Assembly (NCBI GenBank): GCA_030620925.1
Contig: JAUXIQ010000183.1
Coordinates: 1-5,092, forward strand
Reading direction: 5' to 3'
DNA: 5,092 nt
DNA from: Nitrospinota bacterium
GTDB taxonomy: Bacteria > JAUXIQ01
The notes beneath the pieces were generated by a model, which ran no database searches, was not told where the DNA came from, and worked only from the letters and a program-made list of their open reading frames with translations. This document shows positions 1 through 5,092 of the stretch, in pieces. Every line of letters begins with the position of its first letter. Positions within the stretch are counted from its first letter, which is position 1. The position numbers were made by a program, and so were the translations under genes.

Positions 1-507
1 ATCTACTGGGGTTGGGCGCTGACTATGCAAGGGGAGGTAGAAGAGGGAATTTCGATGATGCAAAAAGGTCAGGACGCTGCAAGAGCAACGGGGGGAGGGC
101 TGTGGCCGCTTATGATAGCTGTGCTGGTCGAGGGGTACGGAAGAGGAGGAGAGGCCGAAGAAGGACTTACCACTCTGGCCGAGGGGCTGGATGGATTGCA
201 CAAGGCCGGAGGCCGTTTCATTGGAGCGGATTTGCATCGTCAAAGAGGGGAATTGTTACTGGCCCAATCGAAGGGGAATGAGATTGAGACGGAAACGTGT
301 TTTAATAAAGCCATTGAGATTGCCCGTAAGCAGAGTGCAAAATCTTTTGAGTTGCGGGCGGCCATGAGCCTGAGCCGCCTGTGGCAGAAACAGGGCAAGC
401 GTGAGGAATCCCGCGACCTGCTTGCCATTGTCTACGACTGGTTCACCGAAGGCTTCGACACAGCCGACCTCAAAGACGCCAAAGCACTCCTCGAAGAATT
501 ATCATAA
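1..507 (+). CDS. TPR-repeat protein, C-terminal part (adenylate cyclase/ATPase-TPR type), 5' truncated
   Basis: The frame is open from the first base (it begins IYWGWALTMQGE) and ends at TAA 505-507, leaving 168 residues of a longer protein. The ATG at 25 is internal, because the repeat pattern already runs through the residues before it. The visible part is alpha-helical with degenerate tetratricopeptide repeats: WGWAL..GEVEEGISMM, then GYGRGGEAEEGLTTLAEGL, then a pair around ETCFNKAIEIARKQSAKSFELRAAMSLSRLW and QGKREESRDLLAIVYDWF. The ending WFTEGFDTADLKDAKALLEEL closely resembles the C-terminus of bacterial proteins that combine a class III nucleotide cyclase domain and/or an AAA-type ATPase with a long TPR tail. 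In those proteins the TPR tail is thought to be a protein-interaction or sensor segment. Any cyclase or ATPase domain would lie upstream of this window and is inferred, not seen. The gene is convergent with the pilin-like gene that ends at 601. Confidence 0.85.
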   Translation: MYWGWALTMQGEVEEGISMMQKGQDAARATGGGLWPLMIAVLVEGYGRGGEAEEGLTTLAEGLDGLHKAGGRFIGADLHRQRGELLLAQSKGNEIETETCFNKAIEIARKQSAKSFELRAAMSLSRLWQKQGKREESRDLLAIVYDWFTEGFDTADLKDAKALLEELS

Positions 508-557
508 GAAGACGCCTCTATTAACGCCCTCTTTTTTTTAATTAAAAGATTTAACCG

Positions 558-591
558 CGCCCGTTGAGTGAGAATGAAAACAACAGGGGCG
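558..591. terminator. Imperfect hairpin between convergent genes, possible terminator
   Basis: CGCCCGTTG (558-566) can pair with CAACAGGGGCG (581-591) around a 14-base loop, giving nine base pairs with a two-base bulge (AG). It lies between the stops of two convergent genes, where terminators are expected. On the plus strand, the T8 run at 532-539 lies before the hairpin, not after it. On the minus strand the hairpin is followed only by a loose T-rich stretch. It is therefore not a textbook intrinsic terminator on either strand, and the call rests mostly on position. Confidence 0.3.
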
Positions 592-600
592 ATAATTTGG

Positions 601-1968
601 TCATTCTAATCTGGTCCAGGATATGAGTTTTCCGATGAGCGGGCCGTTTGGAGGCGGTGCGGTGTTGTCATAAATGATAGTGATATTTCCGCTCAAAGAG
701 TTGAGAGAAGACCCGGTGCTTGATATCGTAGGACCGTAAATAGTTTTATTGCCGCCGCAACAATAATCGAAATTGGAAGCTGTATAGAGACCTAACTGGT
801 TGCCCGGACTGCCGATGGCTACGGCTCCTGAAAAAATTATTTGTCCGCTTGAAACAGCAGCTACACCTTCAAGGTCAGAATGACCCTGAACACTCGCGTT
901 AGCAAGGAACTCTATATCGCCAGAGGCTATAATCACGCCGCTCCAGGGTTGACCGGTTATGCTCACTATTACATTCCCATTTATATATACTACTCCGCTT
1001 AGAGGGACGGTGGCTGTGCTGCCGGGGCAGCCTGAACTAAATTCTATGGTAACTGTTGTAGCAGCATCCGGGGGGTCCCTGTAGAGAAAAAGGCATTCCG
1101 TGTTGTCAAAGTTCTCATGGAGGTCACCCGCACCGCCTGGCGGCCTCTTGGGAACGGTCAATATGTTGGATATGTCTATTACCAGGTTACTCGCCAGTGA
1201 CCTGTAGTATTCTGGGTTTATGGCAGGTATATCTATCACCTGCACATCACCGATGCCAGTGGTGCCACCTCCGACAAGATCGACTACCCCGGTCACCGTA
1301 CCGGTAGCGGTGACTTCGCCTTCAGCGACATCACCACCACCGTTACTTGAGAAGTTACTGTTAGTGTGGATAGATTGTTCGGAACCTAGTACCGATATGT
1401 TGCCTTGCAGGTTTATATCGCCACCGGATACAACGGCGTGATCCGGCTTGTAAGGTACCCTCTTATAAAGACCTTTAACGGTAGAATAAACATACACGTT
1501 TCCAATTCCATCCTCCACCCACCCTTGAGAGATCAGGACTACCGCCAGGTCTTCATCGTTGTTGTCGGACACAATGGTGTCGTTGGATAAGCCGCCAGCA
1601 TAACCTGTATCATTATTGTCGGTGAGCCAGACTTTGAATTTCTTCCTATCGTCCACCGTGATGGTATCTATCCACCTGTGCATGTTGTAGCTGTCGGAGT
1701 TAACAATTACAGTCTCCAGAGGATAGGTCGCGGTCAGCTCTACGTCTTCAAAACCGTCGTTATCATCCTGTTTTAGCTGTACCGCCCCCTGGATCAGCCC
1801 CATATCAGCCAGATGGAAGGCTTCACGCTTAAGCTTCGCTATGCTTATCTGTTGGTGTTTACTTACCGCCGTGTTGAGGCTCACGGTGCCGACAATCAGC
1901 AGCGGGCCAAGCACCATAAGCATAAATACCAGCGCCATTCCGTCTTGCCGAGGTTTACGTTTTCCCAT
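601..1968 (-). CDS. PilX-like type IV pilus/pseudopilus protein with prepilin-type N-terminus
   Basis: Read from the ATG at 1968, this is a 455-residue protein that starts with a short basic leader (MGKRKPRQDG). An uninterrupted hydrophobic helix follows (MALVFMLMVLGPLLIVGTVSL), then a charged/polar helix (KHQQISIAKLKREAFHLADMG). This is the prepilin layout, with likely prepilin-peptidase cleavage after Gly10, and it matches PilX-like minor pilins: 'GMALV..' followed by a REAFHLAD-like segment. The usual Glu at mature position 5 is absent (Phe15 of the precursor). The remaining ~400 residues are rich in Gly, Ser, Thr and Val, suggesting a beta-rich surface domain. They include four cysteines, one pair adjacent (YCCGG). 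I chose ATG 1968 over an in-frame GTG at 2016 because GGTGA lies four bases before the ATG and the prepilin leader is then short. The GTG would give 471 residues, adds an acidic/serine extension and has no Shine-Dalgarno. No other pilus genes are visible. Function in pilus assembly is inferred from the N-terminus. Confidence 0.75.
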   Translation of the reverse strand: MGKRKPRQDGMALVFMLMVLGPLLIVGTVSLNTAVSKHQQISIAKLKREAFHLADMGLIQGAVQLKQDDNDGFEDVELTATYPLETVIVNSDSYNMHRWIDTITVDDRKKFKVWLTDNNDTGYAGGLSNDTIVSDNNDEDLAVVLISQGWVEDGIGNVYVYSTVKGLYKRVPYKPDHAVVSGGDINLQGNISVLGSEQSIHTNSNFSSNGGGDVAEGEVTATGTVTGVVDLVGGGTTGIGDVQVIDIPAINPEYYRSLASNLVIDISNILTVPKRPPGGAGDLHENFDNTECLFLYRDPPDAATTVTIEFSSGCPGSTATVPLSGVVYINGNVIVSITGQPWSGVIIASGDIEFLANASVQGHSDLEGVAAVSSGQIIFSGAVAIGSPGNQLGLYTASNFDYCCGGNKTIYGPTISSTGSSLNSLSGNITIIYDNTAPPPNGPLIGKLISWTRLE

Positions 1969-2067
1969 GGGTTCACCGCTACTTTTCTTACTTCCAGATT
2001 CCAACGACTCAGGCACTCATGAACTTAAATATCATCGCCCACTATTATTAAGGACTATATCGGCCTT

Positions 2068-2076
2068 ATTATACCA
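2068..2076 (-). promoter_or_regulatory. Extended -10 promoter for the pilin-like gene
   Basis: On the minus strand the sequence reads TGGTATAAT: a consensus -10 hexamer (TATAAT, 2073 down to 2068) preceded by the extended -10 TGn motif (2076-2074). No good -35 hexamer lies 16-18 bases upstream, which is typical of extended -10 promoters. Transcription would start near 2060 and leave a leader of roughly 90 bases before ATG 1968. Confidence 0.5.
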
Positions 2077-2354
2077 TTTTTTTAGTTAAACTTTGAGACT
2101 CATTAAGGATCTCCTAAAACCAGCCCGGTCTATTGAAATCTATTCCCTGCTCAGCCTGAGCACGGCAGCCTTACATTTTACCTGGGTATGGATAGATTTA
2201 GACCAACATAACCGGATTTTAAGCTTGCTTGTAGAGATTTCATCAGGTAGAAGAGAAATTGAAGGTATAAACAGATAACCTGCTATCCTATTTTAGGTTT
2301 TTCCCCGTATAAGAGGAAAGGGAAAACAGTTGTAGAGCCCTCTTTGATAAAATC

Positions 2355-2387
2355 CTCGAAGTCCCGAAATACGCATTTTCGAGTTTT
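2355..2387 (+). terminator. Weak hairpin followed by TTTT, terminator or attenuator candidate
   Basis: CTCGAA (2355-2360) pairs with TTCGAG (2378-2383). The loop itself can partly pair (CGAAA with TTTCG as an alternative register), and four Ts follow directly. The stem is only six base pairs and no gene ends upstream, so it may be a leader structure or chance. Confidence 0.2.
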
Positions 2388-2393
2388 GTGCTT

Positions 2394-2423
2394 TTGGAGT
2401 GTTTCCATTTTACCGATTATAAA
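2394..2423 (+). promoter_or_regulatory. Weak sigma70-like promoter candidate for the SUMF1-fold gene
   Basis: TTGGAG (2394-2399), an 18-base spacer and TATAAA (2418-2423) form the best promoter-like pair ahead of the gene at 2495. The -10 matches the consensus at five of six positions but the -35 at only three. It would give a leader of about 65 bases. In A+T-rich DNA such matches are common. Confidence 0.25.
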
Positions 2424-2480
2424 TACGAGATTCTTGTGCGGGGCTTCTGAGAGCGTTGCCATACCTTGGGAAATAGGTGC

Positions 2481-2488
2481 AAGGAGGT
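2481..2488 (+). promoter_or_regulatory. Strong Shine-Dalgarno fixing the start at 2495
   Basis: AAGGAGGT lies six bases before ATG 2495. An upstream in-frame GTG at 2477 is ruled out as the start, because the Shine-Dalgarno would then lie inside the coding sequence. Confidence 0.85.
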
Positions 2489-2494
2489 TATAAA

Positions 2495-3322
2495 ATGAAA
2501 AAGGGCGTCATGACTCTGGTAAGCCTTATGGTCTTAAGCCTTTTTATTATCAGCGGTTCCTATCTTTATCCGGATGACAGTGGACTGAGTTATGCCCAGG
2601 GACGTAATATAAAACAAAGTGCAGAGACCTTTCCCCACAGTATGGAGATGAGGTTTATGTACATCAGGCCGGGAACCTTCATGATGGGGAGCCCTTCCTC
2701 GGAAAAAGGGAGATTCGATAATGAAGGCCCTCAGCATCAGGTTAACCTAACCAGCGGTTTCTACATGGGAGTTACCGAGGTGACCCAGGGCCAATGGCGG
2801 GCGATCATGGATAACAACCCATCGCATTTTAAGAACTGCGGTGATGATTGTCCCGTAGAGCAAGTTTCCTGGGACGATGTGCAAGAGTTCATCCGAAGGC
2901 TGAATCAGAAGGAAAGGAGCGAGAGGTATCGCCTGCCTACGGAGGCGGAGTGGGAGTATGCCGCCAGGTCTGGGACCACCACACGATACAGTTTTGGGAA
3001 TGCGGAAGTCATGCTCGAAGAATATGGCTGGTATAATGGAAATTCTGGATTTAAAACCCAAGTTGTCGCTCAGAAAATGCCCAACTCCTGGGGACTATAC
3101 GACATGCACGGAAATGTATGGGAGTGGGTTCAGGATATATATAGCCCTGTTGCTTACGAGCAACATTCTCCTGACGACCCTCTATATACGGGGTCAGGCT
3201 CAGGCCCGGTTTTTCGCGGCGGCAGCTGGATCAGCCCCGGCAGTTACTGCCGGTCGGCCCATCGTTCCTACTTTTCGCAAGGCAGCCCCTACCTGGGCTT
3301 CCGCCTCGTCAAGATACCATAG
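2495..3322 (+). CDS. Exported SUMF1/formylglycine-generating-enzyme-fold protein
   Basis: This 275-residue protein has a Sec-type signal or N-terminal anchor (MKKG, then a hydrophobic stretch to about residue 24), a short linker, and one complete FGE-sulfatase (SUMF1) domain from about residue 50 to the end. The family landmarks are all present: IRPGTFMMGS (57-66), VTEVTQGQW (93-101), CPVEQVSWDDV (119-129), RLPTEAEWEYAAR (146-158), GLYDMHGNVWEW (200-211), FRGGSW (240-245) and YLGFRL (266-271). True FGE oxidises a sulfatase cysteine to formylglycine using two cysteines in the GGSYMCHRSYC region. Here that region reads GGSWISPGSYC, so the first position is Ser247 and only the second, Cys252, remains. 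Copper-dependent FGE chemistry is therefore unlikely. Many bacterial proteins of this fold have other or unknown roles, and no sulfatase gene is nearby. The Cys115/Cys119 pair could form a disulfide outside the cytoplasm. Fold assignment is firm; function is open. Confidence 0.9.
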   Translation: MKKGVMTLVSLMVLSLFIISGSYLYPDDSGLSYAQGRNIKQSAETFPHSMEMRFMYIRPGTFMMGSPSSEKGRFDNEGPQHQVNLTSGFYMGVTEVTQGQWRAIMDNNPSHFKNCGDDCPVEQVSWDDVQEFIRRLNQKERSERYRLPTEAEWEYAARSGTTTRYSFGNAEVMLEEYGWYNGNSGFKTQVVAQKMPNSWGLYDMHGNVWEWVQDIYSPVAYEQHSPDDPLYTGSGSGPVFRGGSWISPGSYCRSAHRSYFSQGSPYLGFRLVKIP

Positions 3323-3408
3323 TCTCACTATCAATTGAAACAATTCTAAAGCAAAGACTTTCGATGTCCGGATTTAATCTTGAGTAGTGGCCCAATTTGA
3401 CCAACCAC

Positions 3409-3430
3409 AACATAGTGGGTTTACTATGTT
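3409..3430. repeat. Perfect 8-bp inverted repeat, operator or hairpin candidate
   Basis: AACATAGT (3409-3416) is mirrored exactly by ACTATGTT (3423-3430) around the six-base centre GGGTTT. It lies about 75 bases before the -35 of the selenoprotein operon promoter. It could be a regulator-binding site, or an RNA hairpin ending transcription from the upstream gene, but no T run of the usual length follows. An overlapping CCAC/GTGG pairing competes with it. Confidence 0.35.
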
Positions 3431-3505
3431 TCGTCGAAGTTACTTCCGCCCATCCTATTGTACGATTTTGACGTGGCAATACCCCAACTTCTCGGAGGTT
3501 CCTGC

Positions 3506-3534
3506 TTGAAACCCCGGCCTTTCTCACTTATAAT
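3506..3534 (+). promoter_or_regulatory. Strong sigma70-type promoter of the selenoprotein operon
   Basis: TTGAAA (3506-3511, four of six consensus matches), an ideal 17-base spacer and a perfect TATAAT (3529-3534) place the start of transcription near 3541. The leader before ATG 3584 would be about 43 bases. This is the best promoter in the window, and it suggests a housekeeping-type transcript for the two genes that follow. Confidence 0.7.
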
Positions 3535-3570
3535 TCACCTGACCAGAAGAAAAGTTTTTTATTCATGATG

Positions 3571-3575
3571 AGGAG
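3571..3575 (+). promoter_or_regulatory. Shine-Dalgarno of the 347-residue protein gene
   Basis: AGGAG sits eight bases before ATG 3584, supporting this start. Confidence 0.75.
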
Positions 3576-3583
3576 TTTGCACG

Positions 3584-4627
3584 ATGTCGCCTGCGAAGTC
3601 GCAATCCAGCAGCCACGAGGTCGGCGATGCGGTAGAAGCCGCAGAGTTATACTATACCAGGGGATGGACAGACGGACTGCCTGTCATACCACCGACGGAA
3701 GAAAGTATTCGGGCGATGCTCGAAGCTTCCGGGCTCGAACCTGACGATGAAATCACCTTTATCGAGCACCGTCAGGTTTCAGTCACCGCGGGAAAGGTGG
3801 CAATCAACACGGTAATGGCTGGATGCAAACCGGAATATATGCCGGTGATTGTTGCCGCCCTTGAGGGCATCGGCGATCCCCGCTGGAGCTATCATGGCCC
3901 TGCCACCAGCACCGGCGGGTCCGCTCTATTCATGCTGGTCAACGGCCCCATCGCCGGCGAGCTGGAAATCAACCATGGTGACAACCTTTTCGGGCCCGGC
4001 TGGCGCGCCAATTCGACCATCGGACGTGCGGTGCGTCTTGTGATGCGAAACGTCATTGGAACCATGCCGGGGCAACTGGACCGCAGCACGCTCGGCCATG
4101 GCGGTAAGTATACCTTCTGTATCGCAGAGAACGAGGAGGAAAGTCCCTGGCCCCCGGTTCACGTTGAGCGAGGATTCAGGCCCGAACAGAGTGCCGTGAC
4201 CGTCCTGGCCGCTTTAGCGCCTCATCAGTTTTACAACCAGCTCAGTAATACCGCCGAAGGGATTCTGACCACAGCCTGCGCCCACATGCGCATCTCGGCG
4301 GGTACCGCAGCGCAGCCTCAGTATATCATCGTTATTTCGGGCGAACATATGCAGGTTTTTGCCAAAGAGGGATGGTCTAAGGATGATATAAAACGCTTCT
4401 GTTTCGAAAATTCGCAATCCTCCGTTGCGGAATTGAAGCGCATCAACCTCCGGCCGGGAGAAATAGCCCCGGAGGATGAAACCAGCATGTTCTCGCTGGT
4501 GGCCTCCCCCGAAGATTTCATAGTCGTCGCGGCCGGCAGTCGGGCGGGGGCCTTTTCCGCTTTTATACCGGGATGGGGGGGCAAGGTCGCATCGGAGAGC
4601 GTCACCAAGGAAATTCGCCGGTCGTAA
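3584..4627 (+). CDS. Conserved protein of unknown function, partner of the UGSC selenoprotein
   Basis: This 347-residue protein has no signal peptide or membrane segment and is probably cytoplasmic. I recognise it as a widespread uncharacterised family, not as an enzyme of known reaction. Its landmarks are GWTDGLPVIPPT (27-38), KVAINTVMAGCKPEYMPVIVAA (71-92), LVNGPIAGELEIN..DNLFGPGWRAN.TIGRA (118-149), GKYTFCIAENEE.SPWPPVHVERGF (174-198), and TTACAHMR (229-236). The dense Gly/Pro/Asn conservation-type motifs suggest an enzyme or ligand-binding core. Four cysteines (81, 179, 232, 273) could offer redox or metal roles, but none forms a CxxC pair. The gene is first behind a strong promoter and ends 30 bases before the selenoprotein start, which argues for co-transcription and a shared task. 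Its G+C content is visibly higher than that of the spacers and the pilin-like gene. Being real and conserved is near certain; the function is not known to me. Confidence 0.9.
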   Translation: MSPAKSQSSSHEVGDAVEAAELYYTRGWTDGLPVIPPTEESIRAMLEASGLEPDDEITFIEHRQVSVTAGKVAINTVMAGCKPEYMPVIVAALEGIGDPRWSYHGPATSTGGSALFMLVNGPIAGELEINHGDNLFGPGWRANSTIGRAVRLVMRNVIGTMPGQLDRSTLGHGGKYTFCIAENEEESPWPPVHVERGFRPEQSAVTVLAALAPHQFYNQLSNTAEGILTTACAHMRISAGTAAQPQYIIVISGEHMQVFAKEGWSKDDIKRFCFENSQSSVAELKRINLRPGEIAPEDETSMFSLVASPEDFIVVAAGSRAGAFSAFIPGWGGKVASESVTKEIRRS

Positions 4628-4640
4628 ACGACGAAACATC

Positions 4641-4648
4641 AAAGGAGG
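4641..4648 (+). promoter_or_regulatory. Strong Shine-Dalgarno fixing a TTG start at 4658
   Basis: AAAGGAGG ends nine bases before TTG 4658. No in-frame ATG is available near the conserved N-terminus, so this near-perfect site decides for the rare TTG start codon. Confidence 0.8.
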
Positions 4649-4657
4649 AAAGACATT

Positions 4658-5092
4658 TTGAAGATTTTCGACCCTACAAACCCAGCTGAAGAAAAGAGAT
4701 TTGAATTTGCGCCGAGGCCGAAATCACTCAATAATCTCCGCATCGGTCTGGTGGATAACACCAAGTTCAACTCTGACAAGTTGTTGATTAAAATCGCCAC
4801 CATCCTCGAAAAGGAGTACGGCGCCAAAAACCATATCATCGCCAGAAAGCACAACGCCGCTGTGCCGGCCCACGATGAGATCATCAATGAATTCGCCTCT
4901 AACTGCGATGTCGTTATTGCAGGGGTCGGAGATTGAGGCTCGTGCAGCTCGGGCAGTGTGCTCGACGGGATTCTGTTTGAAAAACAGGGCGTGCCGGCAG
5001 CCTCCATCGTGACCGACGAATTCGTAGAAACAGGAAGTGCGATGGCCAAAGCGTGGGGATTTCCCGACTATGAATTTCTCAGCATGCCCCAT
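4658..5092 (+). CDS. UGSC-family selenoprotein (in-frame TGA = selenocysteine), 3' truncated
   Basis: Translation from TTG 4658 (MKIFDPTNPAEEKRF) reaches TGA at codon 93 and then stays open for 52 more codons to the window edge, 145 codons in all. Around the TGA the protein reads IAGVGD-U-GSCSSGSVLDGI, which carries the U-G-S-C signature of the UGSC-containing selenoprotein family known from marine metagenome surveys and present in databases as an uncharacterised family. Reading through gives a natural continuation (EKQGVPAASIVTDEF, then GFPDYEFLSMPH), so the TGA is not a random nonsense mutation. The N-terminal half has a beta-alpha pattern: LRIGLVDN, a helix KLLIKIATILEKEY, then CDVVIAGVGD leading into Sec93. 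Cys96 would form a U-x-x-C redox pair; Cys83 lies upstream. Sec beside a resolving Cys suggests a thiol/selenol redox or reductase reaction, but the substrate is unknown. The gene follows the 347-residue protein by 30 bases. Standard gene calling would wrongly end it at 4936. Confidence 0.9.
4934..4936 (+). other. TGA codon read as selenocysteine (Sec93)
   Basis: The TGA is directly followed by GGC TCG TGC (Gly-Ser-Cys), completing the UGSC motif. Support comes from the open frame on both sides, the family signature and a SECIS-like hairpin at the right distance. The selenocysteine machinery (selA, selB, selC, selD) is not in this window and must lie elsewhere in the genome. Confidence 0.88.
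4949..4965 (+). promoter_or_regulatory. Bacterial SECIS-like hairpin downstream of the Sec TGA
   Basis: TCGGGCA (4949-4955) pairs with TGCTCGA (4959-4965): seven base pairs including one G-U wobble. The apical loop is GTG, or AGTGT if the closing A-U opens. The loop begins 19 bases after the TGA and has a G in its first two positions. Both properties match what is known of bacterial SECIS elements, which lie within the coding region just after the UGA and are bound by the elongation factor SelB. The structure is read by eye, without an energy calculation. Confidence 0.65.

Larger units (their letters stand above)
2017..2494. other. Gene-free spacer between divergent pilin-like and SUMF1-fold genes
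   Basis: I see no convincing gene in these ~480 bases. The only open frame of note (TTG at 2093 to 2278) has no Shine-Dalgarno and gives no recognisable protein. The stretch is A+T-rich. It contains the minus-strand extended -10 promoter, a small CCTA/TAGG hairpin (2287-2297), a TTTTCCC/GGGAAAA inverted repeat (2299-2305 with 2320-2326), a CTCGAA/TTCGAG hairpin with a short T run, and a weak plus-strand promoter-like pair. No riboswitch or RNA gene was recognised. Confidence 0.5.
3323..3583. other. Spacer between the SUMF1-fold gene and the selenoprotein operon
   Basis: These 261 bases hold no gene I can support. A minus-strand open frame (3309-3527) starts with GTG, lacks a Shine-Dalgarno and overlaps the end of the preceding gene. 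Visible elements are a tiny AATTG/CAATT hairpin just after the stop (3333-3345), a perfect 8-bp inverted repeat (3409-3430), and the operon promoter and Shine-Dalgarno at the right end. Confidence 0.5.

Noticed and set aside
2014-2016. GTG at 2016 as the start of the pilin-like gene
   Set aside because: No Shine-Dalgarno precedes it, and it would put a 26-residue, partly acidic leader before the cleavage site, whereas ATG 1968 gives the usual short basic leader.
2093-2278. Small plus-strand open frame starting with TTG
   Set aside because: There is no Shine-Dalgarno, the composition is not protein-like, no family is recognised, and it sits just upstream of the promoter for the opposite gene.
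3309-3527. Minus-strand 72-residue open frame in the spacer after the SUMF1-fold gene
   Set aside because: It starts at GTG without a ribosome site, overlaps the end of the upstream gene and ends up under the operon promoter. No recognisable domain was found, so a decayed element cannot be excluded but is not supported.
4658-4936. A complete 92-residue protein ending at TGA 4934-4936, or a pseudogene with a nonsense mutation
   Set aside because: The frame continues open with family-like sequence, the TGA is followed by GSC to form the UGSC signature, and a SECIS-like hairpin lies at the right distance.
4938-4954. Alternative hairpin GCTCG/CGGGC right after the TGA as SECIS
   Set aside because: Its loop starts only about six bases after the TGA, too close for a bacterial SECIS, and it has fewer pairs than the 4949-4965 stem.
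4973-4987. Hairpin CTGTTT/AAACAG with loop GAA as SECIS
   Set aside because: The stem is perfect, but its loop begins more than 40 bases after the TGA, beyond the usual range. It is kept only as a secondary possibility.
4639-5092. Long antisense open frames opposite the selenoprotein gene
   Set aside because: They are shadows of the coding frame with no Shine-Dalgarno and no recognisable protein; the plus strand has a clear start site and family match.

Overview
This window looks like part of a bacterial chromosome from an uncultured or little-studied lineage. A deltaproteobacterial/Desulfobacterota-like or similar environmental group is the best guess. That guess rests only on the mix of genes (a TPR signalling-type protein, a PilX-like pilin, a SUMF1-fold exported protein and a selenoprotein) and is not a firm assignment. 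Base composition is intermediate. The 3584-4627 gene is visibly richer in G+C than the A+T-rich spacers and the pilin-like gene.

Layout. Positions 1-507 (+) hold the C-terminal end of a TPR-repeat protein of the type found at the end of adenylate-cyclase/ATPase-TPR signalling proteins. It converges on a minus-strand gene (601-1968) for a PilX-like type IV pilus or pseudopilus protein with a short basic leader and a hydrophobic N-terminal helix. That gene has a good extended -10 promoter at about 2068-2076. A gene-free stretch of nearly 480 bases follows, with only weak hairpins and a weak promoter-like pair. Next comes an exported formylglycine-generating-enzyme-fold protein (2495-3322, +) that keeps only one of the two catalytic cysteine positions of true FGE. 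After a 261-base spacer with a perfect 8-bp inverted repeat, a strong sigma70-type promoter (TTGAAA, 17 bases, TATAAT) drives a two-gene unit.

The most interesting part is that two-gene unit, 3584-5092. The first gene encodes a 347-residue conserved protein of unknown function. The second begins at a TTG at 4658 behind a near-perfect Shine-Dalgarno. It appears to stop after 92 codons at a TGA (4934-4936), but the same frame stays open for 52 further codons to the window edge. The residues after the TGA read Gly-Ser-Cys, giving the UGSC signature of a known but uncharacterised selenoprotein family. A 7-bp hairpin whose G-containing apical loop starts 19 bases after the TGA fits a bacterial SECIS element. 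The gene should therefore be annotated as a selenoprotein running off the window, not as a 92-residue ORF or a pseudogene. The upstream 347-residue protein is its likely functional partner.
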